Positions 1 to 4,860 of a stretch of DNA of 5,805 nucleotides are shown here, one piece after another (the first letter of the stretch is position 1; each line of letters starts with the position of its first letter). A program made the position numbers and the translations under genes. The notes beneath the pieces were generated by a model that had not been told where the DNA came from, did no database searches, and worked only from the letters and a program-made list of their open reading frames with translations. The DNA comes from Candidatus Omnitrophota bacterium (GTDB taxonomy: Bacteria > Omnitrophota > Gorgyraeia > Velamenicoccales > Velamenicoccaceae), in contig JAQUOM010000098.1 of the NCBI GenBank assembly GCA_028717105.1, positions 1 to 5,805 on the forward strand. The letters run 5' to 3'.

Positions 1-108
1 GCGACGTATCCTTTCATGGAGAATCCGAATTCCCTGGATACGTTGACGTGTCCTGACGGAGGGCATGTGGTGTTTAAAGCGACGAGAGTGGAAGAGAAAG
101 ATAAATAG
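1..108 (+). CDS. C-terminal fragment of a small protein, possibly TIGR04076-like (5' end outside window)
   Basis: Frame 1 is open from the first base to a TAG at 106-108, giving the last 35 residues of a protein. The tail contains a Cys-Pro-Asp followed by Gly-Gly-His-Val-Val-Phe-Lys and an Arg-Val-Glu-Glu end. A 'C-x-D ... V-V/I-F-K/R-x-x-R' ending just before the stop resembles, from memory, the C-terminus of the small uncharacterised TIGR04076 family. With only 35 residues this is a weak family guess, and the fragment could belong to something else. It ends 76 bp before the KS-alpha start, with a palindrome in between, so it is probably a separate unit from the polyketide genes. No membrane segment or catalytic motif can be judged from this piece. 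Confidence 0.6.
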   Translation, partial: ATYPFMENPNSLDTLTCPDGGHVVFKATRVEEKDK

Positions 109-134
109 CGCGTCAATAACCAAGCTCCAAGTTG

Positions 135-156
135 CCTGCCTCACCGGTGAGGCAGG
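135..156. repeat. Perfect 22-bp palindrome (hairpin or operator-like)
   Basis: The half-site CCTGCCTCACC at 135-145 is followed immediately by its exact reverse complement at 146-156. As RNA it would form a stem of about 9 bp with a CCGG loop. No T-run follows (the next bases are GTTATGAGTG), so it is not a standard intrinsic terminator. It lies between the upstream fragment and the KS-alpha ribosome-binding site. It could be a bidirectional hairpin, a dispersed genomic palindrome, or a regulator site for the polyketide operon. Confidence 0.75.
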
Positions 157-170
157 GTTATGAGTGATTA

Positions 171-176
171 AAGGAG
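171..176 (+). promoter_or_regulatory. Ribosome-binding site of KS-alpha (decides the start)
   Basis: AAGGAG at 171-176 sits 8 bases before ATG 185. It fixes the KS-alpha start at 185 rather than the in-frame GTG at 164, which would place this site inside the coding region and add seven residues that the family does not need. Confidence 0.8.
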
Positions 177-184
177 TATTTTTT

Positions 185-1450
185 ATGAAAAGACGAGTCG
201 TGGTAACAGGCCTGGGTGTGATTTCTCCCAACGGCATCGGAAAGGAAAATTGCTGGAAGGCGATGATAGGCGGTGTTTCCGCCGTGCGCAGGGTCGATAT
301 GTTCGATGTTTCGATGTTCCGCACGCGCATCGCCGCGTATTCCAAAGAGTTTAATCCGTTCGAACTGGGTTTGAACGAAGAGGAGGCCGAGCGCATGGAC
401 CGCTATGTGCAGTTTGCGGTCGTGGCGGCCCAGATGGCGGTTAAAGACGCCAAGCTCGATTTTTCAAAAATCAACCGGCAGCGCGCCGGGGTGAGCCTGG
501 CCAACGCAATCTGCGGCACCAAATACATGGAAGAAGAGTTTGCGCTCGTGACCGACAACGGCAAGAACCCTATCGATCCGCGCCTGGTCCGGCCTTACCT
601 TTATGATGCTTCCATGTTCAATACGCCGTCGGCGGAGATTTCCGCCAGATATCACCTCAACGGGATCTGTAACACCATCTCCACCGGGTGCACCGCCGGG
701 ACGGACTCCATGGGGTTCTGTTTTGAAACCATCTCCGAGGGGGACGCGGATCTTATGATCGCCGGGGCCTCCGAGGCCCCTTTGACGCCCATCACCTTCG
801 GCGCGTTTGACGTGGTGAGCGTTTTATCCGCCAGGAACGATGAACCCGAGAAGGCCTCGCGGCCGTTTGATAACAAGCGCGACGGCTTTGTGCTTTCCGA
901 AGGCTGCGGCATCCTGGTCTTAGAAGAGCTCGGCCACGCGCTCAAGCGCGGGGCGCACATTTATTGCGAAATCATCGGTTACGGTACCTGCAATAATGCG
1001 TTTCACATGACAGACCTTCCTGCCGACGGATTGGCCATGGCCAATTGCATTAAGCTCGCGCTCAAGGACGCCGAGATCGCGCCCAAGGATATCGATTACG
1101 TCAACGCGCACGGGTCTTCGACGCGCATGAACGATGTCTTCGAGACCAATGCTTATAAGATCGCCCTGGGCGATGAGGCCTATCGGATCCCGATCAGCTC
1201 GTTGAAGTCCATGATCGGCCATCCTTTGGCCGCGGCCAATGCCGTTGAGATGGTGATGGCGTCTATCATGTTCGAACGTAACCTTCTGCCTCCGACGATC
1301 AACCAGGAAGTCCGGGATCCCCAGTGCGACCTGAATTATATTCCCAATAAGGCGATCGAAAAGAAGGTGGACCTGATTTTAAAGACCTCGAGCGGTTTTT
1401 CAGGGATCCATTCTTCCCTGGTCATGAAGCGCTACCAGGAGGGCAAATAA
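185..1450 (+). CDS. Type II polyketide synthase ketosynthase, KS-alpha subunit (beta-ketoacyl-ACP synthase II fold)
   Basis: This 421-residue protein should catalyse decarboxylative Claisen condensation of malonyl-ACP units, building a poly-beta-ketone on the ACP in a heterodimer with the next gene product. It has the full thiolase-fold condensing-enzyme layout. The N-terminus is KRRVVVTGLGVISPNG. The nucleophile Cys169 lies in STGCTAGTDSMG, His309 in VNAHGSSTRMND, and Lys341 and His346 in SLKSMIGHPLAAA, with a Gly/Ser-rich GFSGIHSSLV end. The Thr-Gly-Cys-Thr context of the nucleophile and the PPTINQ...DPQCDLNYIP segment match type II PKS KS-alpha subunits better than housekeeping FabF, which usually has ACAT. 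Length is normal for the family. The start at ATG 185 follows a good AAGGAG. The stop overlaps the next start by one base (TAATG), so the two subunits are probably translationally coupled, as expected for an obligate heterodimer. A FabF paralogue of fatty-acid origin is the alternative, made unlikely by the neighbours. Confidence 0.93.
   Translation: MKRRVVVTGLGVISPNGIGKENCWKAMIGGVSAVRRVDMFDVSMFRTRIAAYSKEFNPFELGLNEEEAERMDRYVQFAVVAAQMAVKDAKLDFSKINRQRAGVSLANAICGTKYMEEEFALVTDNGKNPIDPRLVRPYLYDASMFNTPSAEISARYHLNGICNTISTGCTAGTDSMGFCFETISEGDADLMIAGASEAPLTPITFGAFDVVSVLSARNDEPEKASRPFDNKRDGFVLSEGCGILVLEELGHALKRGAHIYCEIIGYGTCNNAFHMTDLPADGLAMANCIKLALKDAEIAPKDIDYVNAHGSSTRMNDVFETNAYKIALGDEAYRIPISSLKSMIGHPLAAANAVEMVMASIMFERNLLPPTINQEVRDPQCDLNYIPNKAIEKKVDLILKTSSGFSGIHSSLVMKRYQEGK
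1437..1443 (+). promoter_or_regulatory. Ribosome-binding site of KS-beta, inside the end of KS-alpha
   Basis: AGGAGGG lies six bases before ATG 1450 and within the last codons of KS-alpha. With the one-base stop/start overlap, it supports coupled and balanced synthesis of the two ketosynthase subunits. Confidence 0.75.
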
Positions 1451-2685
1451 TGAAGAAGATCGCCATCACAGGTATCGGTATCGTCGCTCCCTCGGGGATG
1501 GACAAGAAAGTCTTTTGGGCCAATATCAAGGCCGGCCGCAGCGAGATCAAGGTCATCGACCGTTACGACACGAAACTTTATCCATCGCATATCGGGGGCC
1601 AGATTCACCAGCTGGACGCCTACTCCCATATTTCCTCGCGCCTGCTCCAGAAAATAGATCCTTTTTCCCATATGGCCTTGATCGCGTCCGAGATGGCCTT
1701 GAAAGATGCGGGGATCGATCTTGCCGCAGAAAACCTTAACAATATCGGGATCTTCATGGGCAATGCCCTGGGCGGCTGGCTCTATGGCGAGACCGAATTG
1801 CGCGACCTCTATATCGAAGGCCGCGAAGGCGTGAGCCCCTACATGGCCTCGGCATGGTTTCCCGCAGCGCCGCAGGGCCAGGTTTCCATTTATTACGGGA
1901 TCAAGGGATATTCCAAGACCGTTGTATCCGACCGCGCGAGTTCGCTGATGGCGATCGGTTACGGGGCCAAGGTGCTGGCCAGGGGCAAGGTGGATTTTAT
2001 CCTGGCGGGCGGTATGGAAGCGCCCTTGTCGCCCTATGGACTTTTGTGTTGCAATACCAACGGTGATCTATCGACGGATAATGACCACCCGGAATCCGCC
2101 TACAAGCCTTTCGATAAGAAGAGAGGCGGTTTTGTCGTCGGAGAAGGCGCCGGGATCATGATCTTTGAGCCGCAAGAACGGGTTGGCGCGCGAGGAAGAG
2201 AGCCTTACGGTTATGTTACGGGTTACGGCACGACCTGCGACGGTACCGACCGGATCAAGGCGAATCCTGACGGCAAAGAACTGGCGCGCGCCATACGCAT
2301 GGCCTTGGATGATGCCGGGTACAAGCCGCAGGATATCGATTACGTGTCATTGGACGGCGCGGCGACCATGGAGGGGGATGTCAGCGAGGTGGCGGCTTTA
2401 AAAGAGGTCTTTGGCGACCGCGTCCGGCACATACCGGTCAGCGCTCCTAAGACGATGTTCGGAAATCTGCTCGGCGCCTCGGGGGCCGTGGACATGATCA
2501 TCACGTTATTGGCCATGGAACACGGATTGATTCCGCCGACCCTGAATTTAAAAGACGTGGATCCCGGGTGTCAGGGGTTGGATTATGTCATTGATAAAGC
2601 CAGACCGGCTGACATCAGACGCGCCCTGGTCATTTCACGCGGCCGCGCCGGCATCAACGCGGTCGTTGCTTTGGAAAAACCGTAG
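1450..2685 (+). CDS. Type II PKS KS-beta / chain-length-factor-like subunit with all three catalytic residues replaced
   Basis: This 411-residue condensing-enzyme-fold protein is a clear paralogue of the preceding KS-alpha. It should pair with KS-alpha, shape the chain-elongation channel and help set chain length. It keeps fold landmarks: ITGIGIVAPSG at the start, GEGAGIMIFE (231-240), the IPPTLNL segment (361-367) and a C-terminal SRGRAGINAVV. The catalytic triad is lost. The nucleophile position is Arg162 (in VVSDRASSLMAIGYG), the first His is Asp302 (DYVSLDGAATMEGD) and the second His is Asn339 (KTMFGNLLGASGAVD). The nearby Lys334 remains. Known actinobacterial chain-length factors usually have Gln at the nucleophile position, so Arg is atypical. 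By alignment with the actinorhodin CLF from memory, the gating positions correspond to Trp110, Gly113 and Leu117; this is tentative. Start ATG 1450 has a strong AGGAGGG. A structural but inactive KS for another pathway is possible but less likely. Confidence 0.88.
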   Translation: MKKIAITGIGIVAPSGMDKKVFWANIKAGRSEIKVIDRYDTKLYPSHIGGQIHQLDAYSHISSRLLQKIDPFSHMALIASEMALKDAGIDLAAENLNNIGIFMGNALGGWLYGETELRDLYIEGREGVSPYMASAWFPAAPQGQVSIYYGIKGYSKTVVSDRASSLMAIGYGAKVLARGKVDFILAGGMEAPLSPYGLLCCNTNGDLSTDNDHPESAYKPFDKKRGGFVVGEGAGIMIFEPQERVGARGREPYGYVTGYGTTCDGTDRIKANPDGKELARAIRMALDDAGYKPQDIDYVSLDGAATMEGDVSEVAALKEVFGDRVRHIPVSAPKTMFGNLLGASGAVDMIITLLAMEHGLIPPTLNLKDVDPGCQGLDYVIDKARPADIRRALVISRGRAGINAVVALEKP

Positions 2686-2758
2686 ACAGATTTATCCGTT
2701 TTTTTAAACATCTTTTTAATTTTTCTGGCTACTGGCTATTTTTTAACAAGGGGGATGG
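2686..2758 (+). other. AT-rich 73-bp spacer between KS-beta and ACP
   Basis: This gap is strikingly T-rich, with several runs of five to seven T, unlike the GC-rich coding sequence around it. It contains a short imperfect direct repeat (TGGCTAC then TGGCTAT at 2726-2739). No convincing -35/-10 pair or GC-rich terminator stem is visible. It ends in AAGGGGG (2748-2754), a plausible ribosome-binding site close to ATG 2759. An internal promoter or an RNA-processing site is possible but not shown. Confidence 0.4.
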
Positions 2759-2992
2759 ATGGATACAAAAACAAAGGTCAAAGATGTGGTGGTCAAATTG
2801 CTTAAGGTCAAACCCGACGAGCTCAAAGAAGGCCAGAACCTGGAAACAAGCCTGGGCGTGGATTCAACCGAGATGGTGGAGATCTGCATAGCCCTTCAGA
2901 AGGAGTTCGGGGTTCATCTGGAAGAGAAGGAAGTCACGAAATATCAGACGCTTGATGAGATCGCCGGCGTCATCGACAAAAAGAAGATTTGA
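2759..2992 (+). CDS. Acyl carrier protein (phosphopantetheine-binding), type II PKS
   Basis: This is a 77-residue free-standing acyl carrier protein that holds the growing polyketide and the malonyl extender units on a phosphopantetheine arm. The modification site is Ser36 in LGVDSTEMVE, the usual D-S-x-E/x-x-V/L context at the start of helix II. The protein is acidic and helical, with the expected VKLLKVKPDELKEG helix I/loop and a C-terminal KYQTLDEIAGVID helix. Length matches discrete ACPs. The start at ATG 2759 follows AAGGGGG with a short spacing. ATG 2755 is in another frame and is ignored. It sits directly after the two ketosynthase subunits, completing a minimal PKS (KS-alpha, KS-beta, ACP). 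No phosphopantetheinyl transferase or malonyl transferase is nearby, so activation and loading presumably use host enzymes. A fatty-acid ACP is possible by sequence alone, but context argues for the PKS role. Confidence 0.92.
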   Translation: MDTKTKVKDVVVKLLKVKPDELKEGQNLETSLGVDSTEMVEICIALQKEFGVHLEEKEVTKYQTLDEIAGVIDKKKI

Positions 2993-3013
2993 CGACGACG
3001 GGATGCTTGAAGC

Positions 3014-3020
3014 AGGAGGG
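3014..3020 (+). promoter_or_regulatory. Ribosome-binding site that sets the start of the membrane protein
   Basis: AGGAGGG at 3014-3020 lies six bases before ATG 3027. It excludes the upstream in-frame ATG codons at 2952 (inside the ACP gene) and 3003, both of which lack a good site. Confidence 0.75.
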
Positions 3021-3026
3021 GTGCCG

Positions 3027-3419
3027 ATGGACGCGGTCCTTCAGGAACAATTGTCGAAATGGCGGCGGGCGAATCGCAGGTTGTTTTTTTTCGGCTGGGG
3101 GCTCCTGGCCTGTGTTATCCTTTCCTGGGTTTTCCTGGCGGTTTATATTGACCGTGTGCAGGAGTTCCTTTTGCGCCCCGGCACCGAAGAGCTTTTGATC
3201 CTTCGAAAAATAGATACGGCGGGACCGCTTTCCGCCCGCGAGAAGAAGATGATGGACGTGACGAAAACATTGATCATTGCGCCACGGGCGATCCTGAAAG
3301 TCCTGACGATTCGTTTTGCCCAGACCTTGGCGATGGTTTTGGGTTTTTTTGCCGTCGGTTTTGCCGTCGGTGAACGGAGAAAACTCAACCTCCTGCAGAA
3401 AATGACAGAGACAAAATGA
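3027..3419 (+). CDS. Small two-helix membrane protein of unknown function, embedded in the PKS operon
   Basis: I do not recognise this 130-residue protein. It has a basic N-terminus (KWRRANRR, 11-18), a hydrophobic helix at about 19-41 ending in a Tyr-Ile-Asp-Arg, a mostly polar middle of about 50 residues (42-92) with a charged AREKKMMD stretch, and a second hydrophobic helix at about 94-114, followed by basic GERRK. The positive-inside rule suggests both ends are cytoplasmic and the loop is outside. There is no cleavable signal peptide, metal-binding motif or obvious catalytic residue set. A 12-bp tandem duplication (3347-3358 and 3359-3370) encodes part of the second helix. Its stop overlaps the following cyclase start by four bases (ATGA), and it follows the ACP by 34 bp, so it is surely co-expressed with the polyketide genes. 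A role in membrane anchoring of the synthase, or in handling a hydrophobic product, is only inference from context. Confidence 0.8.
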   Translation: MDAVLQEQLSKWRRANRRLFFFGWGLLACVILSWVFLAVYIDRVQEFLLRPGTEELLILRKIDTAGPLSAREKKMMDVTKTLIIAPRAILKVLTIRFAQTLAMVLGFFAVGFAVGERRKLNLLQKMTETK

Positions 3420-4252
3420 AAATCATCGATTTAAGCCTTCCTATTGACGATACATTGATCGAGACGCACGCGGCCCGGATCGACAGGATCACGCACGCCG
3501 CAGGCGTCGAACATTTCAATGAGATCGTCATGGGCAAGCAGCCCGGCGGCAAAGAACGCTTCCGGAAGGGTGAACGTGCCGCCAGGCCCGAAGAGATCCC
3601 CGACGGCGAGATGCCGTCTCTGGAGATCGTCCATGCCTCCGTCCATATGGGCACGCATGTCGATGCCCCCTTCCACTACGGTTCAAAGAGCCAGGGCAAG
3701 CCCGCAAAAAAAATCGCGGATATTCCCCTGGAATGGTGTTACGGGCCGGGTGTCGTCCTCGATTTTACGCGCCTGCATTATCCCGAAAATATTAAAAAAT
3801 CCGACGTGGTTCGCGCCCTGGAGAACATTTCTTACACACTTCACAAGAACGACATTGTCCTTATTCATACCGGGGCAGATAAGCTTTTGGGGACCCCCGA
3901 ATATGTGCATAAATATGTGGGGATGATGCCGGACGCTCTGGAATATATCTTAGACCGGGGGGTCCGGACGCTGGGCATCGATACGATCGGTCTGGACCGG
4001 CCGTGTTTTGAGATGTTCAAGGAATTTCTGGATACCAAAGATAAACAGAAGATATGGCCGTGCCACTTTTTGGGCCGGAGGCGCGAATACGTTCACATGG
4101 AGCGCATGGGCAACTTGGGGGCCATCCCGAAGCCCTTCGGCTTTAAGGTGTGTTGTTTTCCTGTCAACGTGAAGGATGCCGGTGCCGGATGGACACGGGC
4201 GGTTGCGATTCTAGAGGAGCCAGAAAAGAAAGGCCCCTCGCCTCTGCGATAG
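3416..4252 (+). CDS. Putative polyketide cyclase, metal-dependent cyclase/kynurenine-formamidase-like family (PF04199)
   Basis: This 278-residue protein carries the family signature HxGTHxDxPxH as His77-Met-Gly-Thr-His81-Val-Asp83-Ala-Pro-Phe-His87, which is thought to bind a divalent metal at the active site. It opens with the family's typical K-I-I-D-L-S-L-P-I strand, has IVLIHTGAD (147-155) in the middle, and an HMERMGNLGAIP stretch (227-238) near the end with Glu229. The family includes kynurenine formamidases and other hydrolases as well as enzymes of aromatic polyketide clusters. Here the KS/ACP/aromatase neighbours point to ring closure, or possibly thioester release, of the polyketide. 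Translation is probably coupled to the preceding membrane protein through an ATGA overlap, and no strong Shine-Dalgarno precedes ATG 3416. A GC-rich hairpin begins in its last codons. The family call is firm; the reaction is inferred. Confidence 0.9.
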   Translation: MKIIDLSLPIDDTLIETHAARIDRITHAAGVEHFNEIVMGKQPGGKERFRKGERAARPEEIPDGEMPSLEIVHASVHMGTHVDAPFHYGSKSQGKPAKKIADIPLEWCYGPGVVLDFTRLHYPENIKKSDVVRALENISYTLHKNDIVLIHTGADKLLGTPEYVHKYVGMMPDALEYILDRGVRTLGIDTIGLDRPCFEMFKEFLDTKDKQKIWPCHFLGRRREYVHMERMGNLGAIPKPFGFKVCCFPVNVKDAGAGWTRAVAILEEPEKKGPSPLR

Positions 4253-4270
4253 ACGCCAAAGAGGGGAGGG
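4235..4270 (+). terminator. GC-rich hairpin across the cyclase stop codon (no T-run)
   Basis: CCCTCGCCTCT (4235-4245) can pair with AGAGGGGAGGG (4260-4270) with one G-G mismatch, and GCG (4246-4248) can pair with CGC (4254-4256) inside. The stop TAG (4250-4252) is in the loop. The downstream bases CTCGGGGTCAATTT contain no T-run, so a full intrinsic terminator is doubtful. It may be an attenuating or RNA-stabilising structure between the cyclase and aromatase genes. Confidence 0.4.
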
Positions 4271-4277
4271 CTCGGGG

Positions 4278-4311
4278 TCAATTTCAGACAAACGCATTCA
4301 GCAGAAATTGA
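4278..4311. repeat. 8-bp inverted repeat overlapping the aromatase ribosome-binding site
   Basis: TCAATTTC (4278-4285) and its exact reverse complement GAAATTGA (4304-4311) flank an 18-base spacer. The right arm runs into the GAGAGG ribosome-binding site (4310-4315) of the aromatase gene. It could be a repressor half-site pair or a weak RNA hairpin limiting translation. It is also short enough to be chance. Confidence 0.35.
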
Positions 4312-4321
4312 GAGGTCTATT

Positions 4322-4765
4322 ATGGGGCACACGTGTAACTCCATTTTAATCAATGCGCCATACGAAAAGATTTTCGATATCTCCAACGATATCCCTCGCT
4401 GGACGGAATTGTTCGGCGGCGAATACAAGGAAGCCAGGGTCGTTACAAGAGAGGCCAATAGGATTGTGTTTCAGCTGACCGACGACGAGGGGCGTTCCTG
4501 GCAGTCCTTCAGGCTCCTGTTTAAAAAAGATTATTTTGCGTATGCCGAGAGGCTTGATCCGAAATTCCCTTTCGAATATATGAAGATCGTCTGGCTTTAT
4601 ACGCCGGCCCAGGAAGGCGTCATCCTGACCTGGATCCAGCACTTCACGATGGACAAGAAGGCGAAGTTTAACGACGAACAGGTGGAAGGGTTCATCAATA
4701 AACACTCCAAAGAGAACCTGGAAATTTTCAAAAGAGTGATAGAAAAAGAAGCTGCGCAAGTTTAA
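4322..4765 (+). CDS. Polyketide aromatase/cyclase, monodomain TcmN ARO/CYC or WhiE-ORFVI type (SRPBCC/START fold)
   Basis: This 147-residue helix-grip protein should bind the nascent poly-beta-ketone on the ACP and direct first-ring cyclisation and aromatisation. The whole length follows the TcmN/WhiE pattern recalled from the family: an MGHTCNSILINAPYEKIF start, SNDIPRWTELF (21-31), a Gly-Arg-Ser-Trp strand, then FEYMKIVWLYTP (84-95) and TWIQHFTMD (103-111), and a long C-terminal helix. Tyr35 and Arg64 align with Tyr35 and Arg69 of TcmN ARO/CYC, residues reported as important in its cavity. Trp27, Trp60, Trp91, Trp104 and Gln106 also match conserved positions. Tyr35 requires a one-residue insertion and Arg64 a two-residue gap in the alignment. 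ATG 4322 has GAGAGG (4310-4315) at good spacing. It follows the cyclase by 69 bp and is probably in the same operon. A general lipid-binding SRPBCC protein is the alternative, unlikely given the motif match and neighbours. Confidence 0.9.
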   Translation: MGHTCNSILINAPYEKIFDISNDIPRWTELFGGEYKEARVVTREANRIVFQLTDDEGRSWQSFRLLFKKDYFAYAERLDPKFPFEYMKIVWLYTPAQEGVILTWIQHFTMDKKAKFNDEQVEGFINKHSKENLEIFKRVIEKEAAQV

Positions 4766-4770
4766 TTCCG

Positions 4771-4860
4771 AATTTCAAATGATGAATGTCCAATAAATGT
4801 CGAATGACGAATGTCCAAAGTTCATGGCTTCGTTATTTCGATCTTTGACATTTGCAAATT
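4771..4860. repeat. Imperfect inverted-repeat, low-complexity intergenic element
   Basis: The left arm (about 4771-4810) and right arm (about 4829-4860) are imperfect reverse complements. AATTTCAAATG at 4771-4781 faces CATTTGCAAATT at 4849-4860, and a TCGTCATTCGA-like inner portion faces TTCGTTATTTCGA. The left arm also holds internal repeats: GAATGTCCAA occurs at 4784-4793 and again at 4809-4818, with the related AATGTCGAATG between them. Base composition is AT-rich against the GC-rich genes. It resembles dispersed intergenic repeat debris or a miniature palindromic element, and could also fold into a hairpin separating the aromatase and transporter transcripts. Confidence 0.6.

Noticed and set aside
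164..184. In-frame GTG at 164 as the KS-alpha start
   Set aside because: It would put the AAGGAG site inside the gene and adds a non-family peptide. ATG 185 has ideal spacing and begins at the conserved KRRVVVTG.
464..1222. Minus-strand open frames under KS-alpha
   Set aside because: They lie entirely antisense to a strongly conserved ketosynthase, lack domain-like sequence, and reflect the GC bias of codon positions.
185..2685. FabF/FabF housekeeping fatty-acid or aryl-polyene assignment for the ketosynthase pair
   Set aside because: The STGCTAG nucleophile context, an inactive partner, a TcmN-like aromatase and a PF04199 cyclase fit an aromatic type II PKS. No KR, dehydratase or AMP-ligase typical of aryl polyene clusters is present.
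2675..2703. A-rich/T-rich pairing (AAAAAC with GTTTTT) as a terminator after KS-beta
   Set aside because: The six-pair A-T stem is too weak and not GC-rich, and a terminator here would cut the minimal PKS apart from its ACP.
3003..3026. ATG 3003 as the start of the small membrane protein
   Set aside because: It has no Shine-Dalgarno, and its use would place the strong AGGAGGG inside the gene. ATG 3027 is correctly spaced.
3347..3370. 12-bp exact tandem repeat in the membrane protein
   Set aside because: It is real but only two copies, in frame within a hydrophobic helix (Phe-Ala-Val-Gly duplicated). It is best explained by a small local duplication, with no sign of function.
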